Both the position numbers and the translations under genes were made by a program. Below, piece after piece: positions 51,139-63,155 of a stretch of 64,000 bases of DNA (position 1 is its first letter; each line of letters starts with the position of its first letter). Source of the DNA: Euleptes europaea (lineage: Eukaryota; Chordata; Lepidosauria; Squamata; Sphaerodactylidae); contig NC_079325.1 of the NCBI RefSeq assembly GCF_029931775.1, positions 36,320,461 to 36,384,460 of the forward strand. The letters are read 5' to 3'. The notes beneath the pieces are model-generated. The model ran no database searches. It saw only the letters and a list, made by a program, of their open reading frames with translations, and was not told the origin of the DNA.

Positions 51139-52355
51139 TAAAATATTAGTTTTGAAGGTATCACAAGACTGTTGTATATTTTTGTAGGGACAGTGGCCTT
51201 TGGAGAACAGGAAGCATACTGTGTCCTTTTCTAATCTGCATTTTACAGGGAGAGATGCATAGCAGAATGAGTGTGGGGCCCACAGCACTGCATCTCCAAG
51301 CCTCTGTTGTTCAAACACCGAACTGCTGTTTCTTCCCAGGGAACTCAGTCTCACACCCTGTTTAGCATATGGGTGCAAACTTTAAGCACTCCCTTTGTTT
51401 TGCTGGTAATGCCCCCTTGAAAGGTGTCTTTTGCTTCATTTGAAATGGCTTCTGAAATGCGCATGCTGCTAATCAGGTCACTTTGCACCAGTTGTGATGG
51501 AGGAGAAAGTTCCTGAGAAGTTTGGAAGGTGATGATAGGGAAGTGACAGGAAAGATTGTTTCCAGCCATCTTATTTTGTACCTAGAGTAGCTGTCCTCCA
51601 TACAATTATCCAGCCACCCACGTTTCCCACCATCCCAGGAGGCAAATCTGAAGTAACTGTTATGCTAAGCACCCAATGGGCGGAAAGTTCAAGGCTGCCT
51701 TTGTAGAGTCATCATTTCAGAGGGACAGCTGTGTTAGTCTGTTGCCACAAAAATAAGCAAGTTTCCTGTGACACTGTAAAGACTAACAGTTTTATTCTAG
51801 CCTAAACTGTTGTGGACTAGATGCCACTTTTTAGATGCACTGAGTGAATCCTCACTCTGAAGTCTTTATATTGCACTTCACCATGTACTCTGTCTATTTT
51901 ATTGTCCTGTAACTCTGCTGGCTGTCTTAAAAAATAGCGCTACATAAAAGGATTACAGAGTGAGAATCTACTTGGTGCATCTAAAAAAGCGCGCTCTGGA
52001 TCACAAAAGCTTGTGCTAGAATAAAATATTAGGTTGTTTTTTATTTTAAAATTTTATTGCTTTTTATAGGGTACAAAAAAGGAAAAGAGGGAAGGGCGGG
52101 GGAAGCAAATACATTAAAACATGGCTGGGTCAGTGTCTGGATCAGGCCCCCGTGAACATTCTTAACCCTTGTTATCTCTTAATACTATTCTCTTAATTTC
52201 AAAGCTATTATGACTGCTAAATTAATCAACAGTATTCCAAGTTTCTAGTCATTCTCTCACTATCCATTTTTCCGGTAGAGCTTACGATAGTTTAAACTAG
52301 TATACTCTCTTTGGTCTGTTTCTTTAGTCACTTATATATAAACATTTCTACGGAA

Positions 52356-52858
52356 TATACTGTCGAAGGCTTTCACGGTCAGAGTTCATTGGTTCTTGCA
52401 GGTAATACGGGCTGTGTGACAGTGGTCTTGGTGTTTTCTTTCCTGACGTTTCGCCCGCAGCTGTGGCAGGCATCTTCAGAGGAGTAACACTGAAGGACAG
52501 TGTCTCTCAGTGTCAAGTGTGTAGGAAGAGTAATACATAGTCAGAAAGGGGTTGGGTTTGAGCTGAATCATTGTCCTGCAAAAAGTATCAAAGGTAATGT
52601 GCTAATCATTGTCCTGTAAGTATCAAGATAATGTGCTAAAGAGGGTGTGGTGTGTTAATATGGAACTATTGTATCCTGAAGTGATCTGTTAATGTGTGAA
52701 ATCCAAAGCTAATCCGCATGGTTATTGTGGACTGTAGTCTTTGTTAGTCTGGAGACTAACAAAGACTACACAAGATTCCTGCCACAGCTGCTGGCGAAAT
52801 GTCAGAAAAGAAAATACCAAGACCACGGTCACACAGCCCGGATAACCTACAAGAACCA
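52356..52858 (-). mobile_element. Penelope-like element nested in L1
   Basis: The same family as 40930-41705 in a shorter form, flanked by atttctacggaa and atttctactgaa (11 of 12). It contains one complete hammerhead-like core on the minus strand (52441-52483) and an incomplete inverted second unit. Confidence 0.7.
52441..52483 (-). ncRNA. Minimal hammerhead-ribozyme-like motif
   Basis: Minus strand: TCCT, CTGAAGA, T, stem II GCCTGC/GCGGGC (loop CACAGCT), GAAACGTC, AGGA. Stem I TCCT/AGGA is perfect. The substitutions in stem II relative to the copy at 41614 keep pairing (G-U or Watson-Crick), as expected of a real stem. Confidence 0.62.
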
Positions 52859-53824
52859 ATTTCTACTGAAGTTAAGCATATCTATCATAAAAGAGTTGCC
52901 ACCTTTGCCTGTGGATATCAGTCATTTTTTTTTAAGCAAATTCGTTAATTTTGCCATTGACGCATATTCATACATTTTTGCAGTCCACTCTGTTAACTCT
53001 GGTATCTTCCTGTCTTTCCAGTACTTTGCAAACAGAGTTCTAGCTGCGGTCATCGTGTATTGGTACAGTTCCTTATTTACAGGTTTGATTTGAGATGGAA
53101 TCGTTCCAAATAGGAAATATTTGGCATCTGCGTCGAAATTTACTTGCAACATCGCCTGTAGTTCCACATGTATCATCTTTCAGTACTTCTGTGCCTTCTT
53201 ACACGTCCACCATTGATTAAAATAAGTTCCTTTAGTTTCAGAGCACTTCCAACAATATGCTTGATATGACTTATACATTTTTTGTAAGTCTTTCGGTGCA
53301 AAATGCCATCTATAAAACATTTTATACCAGTTTTCTCTAATGGCTCTAATTTCTCTAAAGCCGGAAAACTTAATTTCTTCCCTCCACATTTTCGCCCAAG
53401 TTTGCATAGGAATCATCTCGCCAAAGTTTTGCATCCATTTAATTATGTGAAGATTTGCTTGATTAAAATATTAGTTTTGAAGGTATCACAAGACTGTTGT
53501 ATATTTTTGTAGGGACAGTGGCCTTTGGAGAACAGGAAGCATACTGTGTCCTTTTCTAATCTGCATTTTACAGGGAGAGATGCATAGCAGAATGAGTGTG
53601 GGGCCCACAGCACTGCATCTCCAAGCCTCTGTTGTTCAAACACCGAACTGCTGTTTCTTCCCAGGGAACTCAGTCTCACACCCTGTTTAGCATATGGGTG
53701 CAAACTTTAAGCACTCCCTTTGTTTTGCTGGTAATGCCCCCTTGAAAGGTGTCTTTTGCTTCATTTGAAATGGCTTCTGAAATGCGCATGCTGCTAATCA
53801 GGTCACTTTGCACCAGTTGTGATG

Positions 53825-53995
53825 TAGTGCTTAGAGTTTAGGACTAGGATGGGGGAGACCTGGCTTTGGATCCTCACAGCAGTGAAGCCCACTGTGTAAC
53901 TTTGGCCAGCCGTAGTCTCCCACGTTCACAAGCTTGAGGTAAAATGGAGTAGCGGCATGAACACCATCCTAATCCCATTGGAAGTAGGGCAGGAT
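53825..53995 (+). mobile_element. MIR-like tRNA SINE
   Basis: gtagtgcttagagtttagga, then cctggctttggatcctcaca (B box) and a body resembling the 17834 copy. It begins right at the end of the segmental duplication. Confidence 0.6.
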
Positions 53996-55015
53996 AGAGA
54001 CATGATAGAGTTGGTATTACGGTTTTTCCATGCATGATGACAACATGGACTAGGATCACAATACACTCTTGTAACTGTTAAGGCTCATCTTTCTCCTCTT
54101 TGACAAGCCATGGGACTTCTCTGATGGTGGCTTAAAAGTGGTTTTAGTTTTGAAGTTCCACCCCAGCAATTAAATGAGAATTGTCCTCTGTATTCTTTAA
54201 CAAGAAGCATGGAGTCGCCTGCCCTTCTGTAAGCATTGTCCCTCTGTCTTGGAATCCCTGCCCCTAAATCCCCCTGAGAGGAGCAAAAATAATTCTGCAC
54301 CTCCCAAGAGCCACTCTCTTCTTCCTCCTTTTTGATTTGAGGGCTAGCCTGAGAGCAGGTTTTGTGGTTAAACCTTGGCTCAAATTAAGCCTTTATTAAT
54401 ATAATGGCCAGATACATTACTAATAACAAAGTTGAAGGGATGACTCTCTTTGACTTAAAGTCTGATCTTTTTAAACTCTCACTGTCTTTAAGGCAGTATA
54501 TTGTTCTTTGCACTGGCCGAACACTTCCCACTGTCCAAGACTCTCCCTCAGTAGCTTTGGACGTTGCTTTCTCCTCCCTCATCTAAAAAGCAAAATGAAG
54601 CTTTCTCCCCCCCCCCCGCAATAAAACACGGAGGGGAGAGGATGCTGAGGGCAGTCAAAGGAAGCTGAGGGCTTCTTACCAGTGCCCTTGTCCTGCTGCG
54701 CCTCTCTCCCTGCTGGGTCGTCTGCTCTGCGCAATGCATTGTATTCCTTTCCTTTGCCAAAACATGCTTCCTGAGGCTTGGTTAGAGCTCACCTCTGCTG
54801 ACCCTTGCTTTCCTGTGTTTAGCCAAGAGGGTGGGCTGGCCACGAGCCCCTGAAACCACACCCAGGCCCAGATGCAGCAGCTTGGCAGGCGTGCAAATGA
54901 CTGGGGGCAAGACTGCATCTCGGCAGCTTCTTAGCAGCTAAGCTCTAGGCCGTGCAAACCTGGCGGTACCCCAGGGGTTCTCCAGCTAACTGGGGGAAAG
55001 GGACAGAAAGTGTAG
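53996..55015. other. Intergenic, unassigned
   Basis: No gene or repeat recognised over about 1 kb, apart from a poly-C run near 54610. Confidence 0.45.
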
Positions 55016-55187
55016 CCTTCAAGTATAGGCTGGCCTACCTACCTTGTTGGGCCATGGACTGGGCCAAAAGCCAATGGCAAGGCAAGCTTGCTTAGCACAG
55101 CCCTTCAAGTAGAGGCTAGCCTACCTGTCTTGTTGGGCCACGAGCCAGGCCAAAAGCCAATGGCAAGGCAAGCGTGCTTAGCACAGG
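55016..55187 (+). repeat. Tandem duplication, two units of 86 bp
   Basis: ccttcaagtataggctggcc at 55016 repeats as ccttcaagtagaggctagcc at 55102. Both units contain ccaaaagccaatggcaaggc. About 90 percent identical by eye. Confidence 0.85.
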
Positions 55188-55321
55188 TGGCAATGTTCTA
55201 TTACACCTGTGTGTGATAGCTATCTCCAGGGATACCACTTAGGAAGGGCCGGGGTTCAGTCCCTTTCCCCCTCTTGTGTTGACCTTGCAATTCAAGTTAT
55301 TAAGATGATAAAAATATGTGG

Positions 55322-55352
55322 GTGTTAAGTGCCGTCAAGTTGCTTCCGACTA
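55322..55352 (-). mobile_element. BovB terminal scrap
   Basis: Thirty bases (ttaagtgccgtcaagttgct then tccgact) match the BovB 3' terminus. Confidence 0.6.
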
Positions 55353-55403
55353 GAAAAACATAGCCCCAATAAATGCTCTTTAAATAAATAAATGTAAAAA
55401 AGG

Positions 55404-55890
55404 CAAATTCCATGATGGCCGTAATTAGACGAGGAACTGAGAATAAAACTGCTGATATCATACTGCCCTTGTACAAATCTATGGTGAGACCACACTTGGA
55501 ATACTGTGTACAGTTCTGGTCACCACACCTAAAAAAGGATATTACAGAGCTTGAGAAGGTGCAGAAAAGAGCAACCAAAATGATTAGGGGACTAGAGCAA
55601 CTGCCCTATGAGGAGCAGTTAAAACGCTTAGGGCTGTTTAGCTTAGAAAGAAGGTGGCTGAGGGGAGACATGATAGAGGTCTATAAAATTATGCATGGTT
55701 TGGAGAGAGTGGCAGGGAGAAGTTTTTCTCCCTCTCCCATAATACTTAGGTGCTGTGTAACAGGCAGGATGGTGCTGCTGCAGTTGTCTTGTTTGGGGGC
55801 TTCCTAGAGGCCCCTGGTTGGCCACTGTGTGAACAGACAGCTGGACTTGATGGGCCTTGGTCTGATCCAGCAGGGCTTTTCTTATGTTCT
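55404..55890 (+). mobile_element. CR1 LINE 3' end
   Basis: It encodes the CR1 ORF2 C terminus: LPLYKSMVRPHLEYCVQFWS, then LEKVQKRATKMIRGLEQLPY and LGLFSLERRWLRGDMIEVYK. The tail reads gacttgatgggccttggtct to gggcttttcttatgttct. 5'-truncated. Confidence 0.93.
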
Positions 55891-58590
55891 GTTACCATTT
55901 TTGTAATTTAAATTCAAATAGTTCAATAAGTAGTCCTTGAACTCTTTGCTATCCTTTACCCCCAAACTTGGATCCTGGGTGTGTTGTATTCCAGGGCCAA
56001 CATTGTTGGTATGTAGCTTGGATGTGTGGAACCTGAGTTCAAATGCCCACTTGGGTAGGGAGCTCCCCAAACAGCTATGCTCCCTTCGTACTCCTCCTTG
56101 ATCCTCTGCAGGATTATTGCAGAGCTAAAACTCAGCTTGGTGGTGTTTTCTCCTCGATGTAAAAGTAGAGACAGCATTTATTTATTTCCCCTTTCCCCCT
56201 TGAAATTTTTTGGAAACCCAACTTCTCTGCCTTGGTCTTGAACTCTTCCAGATTGCCTTTGGCAAATTCCATCTTTCAAAGTGGGGGCTGCCACTCTCTA
56301 GTAATTAATAGCTTAATTACTTTTACCAAAGCAAAGAGGGAGTGGGCCAGGCTGGAGAGAGAGGAAGCAGTTTGACTCCAAAGCCTTTCTTCCAGTCTTT
56401 AGTGGCCAATTTTGGTAACCCCTGGATTGTGTCAGTTTTCAATTGCTTTCTGCTTGTTGATTTTGAAATGAAAGCTGCTGGAGCAGCTCTGTAAGTGAAA
56501 ATTTCAGCAGAATCATATTCTTTACTTGCTAGAAATAGGGTGGTGGAGTGGGGAAGCTTCTGCCTTTGCAAGGCTGAGAGCAACATGGCAATTTTTATAC
56601 ACACACACACCCCTGCCTGCCTGAGAGTTTTTTGTTCTGCACCAGTTCCAAAGACATTTGCACAGAACTGCCTCTGGGTTTTGGAGTATATTTCAGGCTT
56701 AGCTAGATCAGAAATCAATCATGTTCATGGAAGTTATAAGATGGGCTGTTTTAGCTCAGTGACCTGCTGCTCGTGGGGTGTGTCACCTCTCCAGTGCATC
56801 TGCTTGACAAGTGCTCAGGTCTGGGGGCAAGCAGGTATCTTTTGGAGATGAGCAGGCAGTTCATAGTCTGGTCTCTTTCAATGACCATTTGCCCAGACTG
56901 GAAGGAACTGGAAGGTCTGACAGTCTTCATATCAGCTAGTAGCCCTGGGTTGGTCCTCTGTCATTAGGCCAGAAGAACTGTAGGCGACTATATGAATCTC
57001 TTGTCTGGAGCTGAATGTAGTTCCCTCCTCTAGTCAGCAGCTCGGATGGCTTGATTCAAGTTAGTGCTTGATTCCCCAAGACTCTTGGGTTGATGCCTGC
57101 TCTACCTGTTTGCAATTGTGTTGATCCCTGCCACTGGCCTTTAGCATTACACTGAAGACTTGTGCTGTCTTTGGTTCATTTTCCTATTTCACTAGTATGA
57201 AGGAATGGTAAGATTGCAACAGCAAGCATACAATTCAGCAGTTGAAATCCGAGCAGGCTCCAAAGTCTAGCACAGTAGGCCGTCACTCCAAGGCCTCTTC
57301 CCTGCTTCCAAAAGCCCCACCCCGAAACAATAAAAATAAAACTGCTTCCTATTTCTTAGGAAACCCCTGAGCCTTCTGTGGTGTTGGATAGTCAAAGCTG
57401 TTCAAGGAGTCGCTGGCCTTTGTGGAACTGCTGCTCAGATACCGTGAATTTCTCAAACCAATGGCAACAGCTCCAAAGGAAGGTGGGGCTTCCTTGGGTA
57501 GTTCCAGTCTACCCGTGACAACATGCCTATTTTGTTATAAAGATCTGAACCTGGCAGAGAATTTTTTTTTTAAAAAAAAATCTACTTGGCAGAATGAGGT
57601 TTGCTATTTCAATGACAGTTCTTGGTCGTCATGTGCAGATTTGGGGGGACAGCAAGCAATGCAAGTCCATGGCCATTTAGTGCTTTTTGAGCAGAATGGT
57701 TCAGGCTGATGTCTGGGATTGTTGAAGACTGTAGCTCTCCTAGGTAGCCTTATTTGATGAGAGTAAAGGCATCATTGAGAATGCAAATCTTGACCCTTCT
57801 AGAGGGCTGGATTTTCTTTCTCTTTTTTTTTTAACTGCAGAATGCGAGCAGTAATTCATGTAGTAACTATGGCAACTGGCAAGTACATTTGCATATTCTT
57901 CCGCTTAATCACAGGGCCATCCAAGACAACTCTTTGCCAGTTCTTTTGACATAATTTGCTGTTTTCAGTTTGCTAACCCAAGAGCCGTAATCTGGAGGGG
58001 CTTTAAAAACCACATATGCACACAGAGAACCCCCTTGCATTTTTGCTCATCTAAAAATTATGGGCTGATTTTCCCCCCACCCCACAATCAAATTCTTATC
58101 AAAATATATTGGCTTTCCTTGCCTGTTACCCAAGAATCTGTGCAAACAACTCAGTGCGGAGAAAGCCAGTGCTGATACTTGAATGAGAGATGCTGGCCTT
58201 AGTCTTTGCTGAACACTATACCCAAAGACCCACAAACCCGAATTCCAAGAACAGGCATGCTGGCTGTGTTAAACTGAAATAAAGGTACTTTTCACTTGGT
58301 CAGAGGCACTATCTTTTCCAGGGCTGGGCCATGGCTGGAAGCTACCAAAGCAGTCACCTTGCTTGGCACTACTTTTACAGGTACCAGAAAAGTAATGTGA
58401 GTACAGAGGTACATCCCAGCATTCTATTCAACATTACCCAGCATTTTGGGGGAGTACTCCTCCCCCCTTTGATCTTGACATGCAGCTTCATGGGATGAGC
58501 AGAACATCATGGGTCACTCTCTGAGTCAAAATGAACGAAAGGGTTATCCGTGTCCAGAGCTGTGCCCTTAAAACTGGCAGGCGTCTTAAG
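55891..58590. other. Intergenic, unassigned, one possible conserved block
   Basis: No gene or clear transposon. A stretch at about 57840-58010 is repeat-free and contains an octamer-like atttgcat and ttaatca cores. It could be conserved but nothing in one sequence proves it. Confidence 0.4.
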
Positions 58591-58852
58591 CAGTGTCGCC
58601 AACCTCCTGGTGGTGGCTGGAGATCTCCCGCTATTACTGTTGTGCCTGAGTAATCATACCTGCATCACATCACCTGAATGTGATGATCATTACAACTGAT
58701 CTCCAGCCGATAGAGATCAGTTCACCTGGAGAAAATGGCCGCTTTGGCAATTGGACTCTAAGGCATTGAAGTCCCTCCCCTCTCCAAACTCAGTCCTCCT
58801 CATGCTCCACCCCCAAAAATCTCCAGGTATGTCCCAACCTGGACCTGGTAAT
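58591..58852 (+). mobile_element. hAT-like MITE with a small insert
   Basis: The interior matches the TAGGGTTGCC family (ggagatctcccgctattac, agagatcagttcacctggag). Flanking tcttaag repeats at both sides. About 50 bp of unrelated sequence sits at 58638-58690. Confidence 0.75.
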
Positions 58853-59598
58853 CTTAAGTGCAAACCTTGTCCAGGGACGGTCCGTTCCAGGAAATTGTTA
58901 ATCCAGCGTCATTCAGCTCTAGTAATATGCAGCAGATAATGCTAGCTGCAGTGCCTTCAGCCTTTCTCCCAGGGAGGAGAGTGTATCCGTTTGAGGCTTT
59001 TGACACATGATGGCAGCAATTCTGTACAAAGGATGCAAGAAGGAGCTCAGCCTCTAGCTCCTCTAGCTCATGTTATTACCAGCCACAGCTTCCAAAAGCT
59101 GTCTGTACATCTGTTCAGGTCAGTATGAGATTTGAACAAGTTTCAGGGGGGAATGGACCCCTTAAGCCCCTTATGACACCTTTTGTTACAAATGATGCAG
59201 CAGGGGGGTTCATTCTGAGGGTACGTGTCTGTTTCACAGTGGTTGAGCGGTGATGGTTAAGGCACAAATCCTGGGAATTCCTGTTTTGTGAGGGGGCTGA
59301 GATGATCATTCTTGTAGGGGATCTCTTGCTCTTAGTTTCAACAGCGCTTCCCAGCATTCCTTGTTTTGGAGACCTAAACAGGATTGAATTTGGCTTAAAT
59401 GGTAGATCAGATATGCCTTCTTCTTCAGTTATTGTTCAAGACTCTGAGGTGACCCAGGAAGGAGGTGGGTGGATCTTAAGTAGGGCGCAGTCCATCCGGC
59501 CAGAGGAACATTCTTCATTGATATTGTGGAAGATGGGCCAGGCCTCCCCACCACCACCAAACCAGTTAATTCCCAAGAAAGAAGCCCATTATCTAGAG

Positions 59599-59883
59599 CA
59601 CTGGTTCCCAACCAGGGGTCCATGGACCCCCAGGGGTCCGCGAGAACTAAATTAAGGTCCGCGAAACAAAGTTATAAACCCATAATAAATTAATATTTTC
59701 AATTAAAAGTTTTCTATTATAAAAATATATATTCAAATATTATTCTAAGTTTAATGTTTAACTAACAGTTATGATTAAAGTTTATTTTCAAATTCTCAGA
59801 ATTTTTATTTTGAACCTTGGGGTCCCTGCACCGAACAAAAAAGTCCTGGTGGTCCCTGGTCAAAAAAAGGTTGGGAACCACTG
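59599..59883. mobile_element. hAT MITE with CACTGGTTCCCAACC ends
   Basis: Near-perfect terminal inverted repeats (CACTGGTTCCCAACC and GGTTGGGAACCACTG) and a perfect 8-bp duplication atctagag (59591-59598 and 59884-59891). The 285-bp, AT-rich interior has no ORF. Confidence 0.92.
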
Positions 59884-60356
59884 ATCTAGAGGAATCTTTG
59901 CAGCCCACAGCTGTGCTTCAAGCTAGGAAAGCAGTAAAGGGGGTGGTAGGGGCTGGGGGAACCCTGGAACTCTGAGGAATTCTAACCAGTCTGACTTGGA
60001 AATGTATTTTGTAGTGCATTCTGTTATGATGAAGTCAGTGTGAGACCCAGGGAGGGATCTGGAGGGGCCTGGTTCTGGTGAGGGTTAGTAGAGAGTAAAC
60101 AGCTTCAAACATAAGCAGGCGTGCACTTTCTCTAAGCACAGCCAACATATGCCTTTTGCTCCAGCTGTGGCTTATGGGAGTTTGCAAAAAAAAAAAAAAA
60201 AAAGGACAAACCCTCAAATTGCTATCAATTTATGGTTGGCCCAGTGCAATTGTCTTGGCCTCGGGTATTTGATAGTCATTAGTTCACATGAAGCAGACCC
60301 TGGGAATTGGGTGTTTGAATAAGGAAAGAATCCTCAGTGGCTGTTTATATCCCAGG

Positions 60357-60559
60357 TAGGGTTGCCAACCTCCAGATACCAGCTGGAGATCTCCCACTAT
60401 TACAACTGATCTCCAGCCGATAGAGATCGGTTCACCTGTAGAAAATGGCCACTTTGGCAATTGAACTCTATGGCATTGTCCCCTCCCCAAACACCGCCCT
60501 CCTCAGGCTTTGCTCCAAAAAACCTCCTGCCAGTGGCGAAGAGGGACCTGGCAACTCTA
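60357..60559 (+). mobile_element. hAT-like MITE
   Basis: Ends TAGGGTTGCC and GGCAACTCTA; flanks atcccagg and atccctgg (7 of 8). Main subfamily. Confidence 0.88.
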
Positions 60560-60969
60560 ATCCCTGGTGTGAATCTCATCTTAATTTGGACCAATGAGTG
60601 GGACTCTCATCTTTTGGAAGATCTGCTTTCTAACATGGAATCCCTGCGTGTCATCCGAGATGTGTGGCCAACACTGTAGGGACAGAAATACTCTCTGAAC
60701 ATGTTCAGAGGCAGTTTGTTGTTCTTTTATATGCTTTAAGGATCAGTAGTTCTGTTGTGGCTTATCTTAAATTAAGCTCCCAGGATTGCTTTTAAATAAA
60801 ATGTAATGCTTGACTAAACAAAGTAGTAGCAGAGATTATTTGTAGTGTAACCATTGGTCAGGAGTTCTTTTTCTTCTTCTTTTTTTTACTGCTACCTGTA
60901 TATTCTGCACAAGCATTCAGCATCTTGCGAATTTCAGATTCCCCCCCCCCCACTGAGAATTATTTTAGT

Positions 60970-61235
60970 CCTTAGAAGAAGTAGTGTTGGTTTTTATAGC
61001 CTGCTTTTCTCTACCTTTAAGGAGTCTCAAAGCACCTTACAATTGCCTTCCCTTCCTCTCCCCACAACAGACATCTTGTGAGGTAGGTGGGGCTGAGAGA
61101 GTTCAGAGCGAACTCTGACTAGCCCAAGGTCACTCAGCAGGCTTCATGTGGAGGAGTGGGGAAACCAACCCGGTTCTCCAGATTAGAATCCACTTCTCTT
61201 AACCACTACATTATGCTGGCTCTCATGGCTGAAAA
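60970..61235 (-). mobile_element. MIR-like tRNA SINE, single B box
   Basis: The minus strand gives the A-box head (agccagcataatgtagtggt), B box (cgggttggtttccccactcc), body and tail complement (gaagaagtagtgttggtttt). Confidence 0.87.
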
Positions 61236-62979
61236 AGTAGGCTTGCCAAGGTGTTGGCAATGCCTGGTTTAAGTCTCAGATGGAACTGAGTAGGATTTCG
61301 AAGAATTGGGGCTTTTAGTATACTGCAAGTTTCTAGTCCCAGTCACTCTCAGAAACGGAATACATTATGCAAATGAGTATGTTTGCAAATATGCATAATT
61401 TATACAAGTTGCAGAATATCAGCATACAGCCTTGCTTTTAGGTTTTAAATTTTATATTTATTTAGTTTATTAATTGCCTCTCCAACCGCAGTGCCATTGG
61501 TCGTTTACCAGCATGCATGTCACTACATTTAAAATCACAAGCACAGTCGACAATAAAACTTGCTAGTTAAAGAACAGTATCAAACAAAAAGGAGGAGCGG
61601 AGTGGCAAAGTAATAAAAACCATAAAAAGAGTTTAGCAATAAAATGTTGACAATTTTAAAAAATAATAATCCGCAGCACAGAAAGCCTTGATAAAAGTAC
61701 ATTAAAAGAGCGCTAGAGATGAATTAATCAGAGAACTGAAACATAACAAGCACAGCAGTTGTGGCAAGTTGATTAAAACTGCTGGAAAGTATCCAATAAT
61801 AAAAGAGCACCAGTAAGTGGAGAATTTTCAGTGTCAATTTGCCTTGCTCATCCAGCCACATTTCGGGGCAAATCTGGGACATCAGGGTTGGGGGTGTATG
61901 CCTGCCATGGGCCCCTCTCTCAGCAGCTGCAACAAAATCATATGAATGGCTCATCTTTGCTTGTGGAATGCCAGTTCATGGGGAAATTACAACATCCCTG
62001 CAGTTCAACAACAAGGGTTTGCCGTATTATCGATAACCATAAAAAGCATTGAGCATCATGAGTGTAGTCAAGATTAAGACTGAACATTTAAAACAGCATG
62101 AATAAATATAGATTCACTGATCCTACGGTACACATTTCTCATATGACAGGGATAAATCATGCATGCAGACTGGGTGTCCAACTCATTAAATGGGCAACCT
62201 GTGCAATACAAAAAATAAAGTATCCAGAAGTTGGACTGATGGATAAAAGGGTCCCAAAGAGGCTCCTCCCCTAGAAAGCCATTTAGAGCCCAGAGATCAC
62301 CCGCTAGAGGTGATCAAGACCACTGCAGTTGACACCCAAGGCAAATGCTGGCCCTAACACTAAGGGAGCAGTTATAAAATCAAAACATAGGCTGGAGGGA
62401 GAAAAAAAGAAAAGCAGGATATGAGGGGGTTAATGCAAGTTGTTCCTGGGAGGAAGAGGATGGATGATGCTCAATGTTTTCTCACTGGGTAGATCAGTGC
62501 TACAAACGTATTAGGCAAGGGACTGTACTGTTTGGACTGCACAGCAGTGCTGGTAACCCCTGTTGCAAGGAGGTCCAGGTCAGATAGGAGCTATTTTTAA
62601 ACTGTTTAATGTTTGGCAAAACAACAACAACAAAATGCACTGAGTCACGGAGGCCTCCTCCACTGCTCCTCAAGAGCCAGAATCTAACAAAGCTCTTGGC
62701 CATGCAAAACAGTTCTGCTGGATGATGGTAAGCAGCATTTCTTCACCACTGTCACCACCACTGAATAGTCTTGGTGAGCTTTTGCCCTTGGGCCATTTCT
62801 GCATTTCAGAGGCCGACCTGGCTTTGACAGAACCACCAGGTGTCCTAGCTGAAGAATCCCCCCAAGCCTGTTAGGGAATCCTCAGATCCCTCTATCTTAA
62901 AGGACAGACTATCCTAATAGGACCCCCACCTCTGCAGTGGTTATGTGTGGGCTGCTGAAAGTCTAGAGCGCAGCATGTT
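61236..62979. other. Intergenic, unassigned
   Basis: The AT-rich stretch 61440-61830 resembles a worn LINE 3' UTR on the minus strand, but I cannot name the family. No gene evidence. Confidence 0.4.
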
Positions 62980-63155
62980 TTTTAATCCAGTTACTGGGAG
63001 TGGGGGCAATCGGGGGGGTGGCTCTTGCCTCCTGCTTGTGAGCTTCCTGGAGGCGTCTGGCTGATCACTGTTCCATAAGATGCTGGACTAGATGGACTGT
63101 TGGTCGGGACTAGATAGACTGTTGGTCAGATCTAGCGAGTCTCTTCTTTGCTTCA
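62980..63155 (+). mobile_element. CR1 LINE 3' tip
   Basis: ttgcctcctgcttgtgagct, ggcgtctggctgatcactgt and gatgctggactagatggact match CR1 ends. A short internal duplication (gactagat..gactgttggtc) is visible. Confidence 0.7.

Larger units (their letters stand above)
52033..53463 (-). mobile_element. L1 LINE, 5'-truncated (duplication copy 2), with nested insert
   Basis: The minus strand encodes the L1 ORF2 C-terminal part: KMFYRWHFAPKDLQKMYKS, the zinc-knuckle-like CWKCSETKGTYFNQWWTCKK, then further tail residues and a 3' UTR. The same 11-bp taaaatattag duplication flanks it (52022-52032 and 53464-53474). A Penelope-like element sits inside at 52356-52858. Confidence 0.85.
50275..53824 (+). 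repeat. Near-identical tandem segmental duplication (1225 bp and 2326 bp)
   Basis: Copy 1 is 50275-51499 and copy 2 is 51499-53824. They look base-for-base identical where both exist, including an 86-codon frame repeated exactly. Copy 2 has 1101 bp (52248-53348) that copy 1 lacks; the junction shares TCTA. Each copy spans a Penelope-like relic, an L1 fragment and flanking single-copy DNA, so this is a duplication of a chromosome segment, not of one element. Confidence 0.93.

Noticed and set aside
50275-53824. Treating the duplicated segment as a composite transposon
   Set aside because: The boundaries lie in non-repeat sequence, there are no terminal repeats, and only one shared base at the junction; it is a segment duplication.
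55412-55807. A 131-codon frame starting with Met
   Set aside because: It is the CR1 ORF2 C terminus; its 3' neighbour is the CR1 tail.
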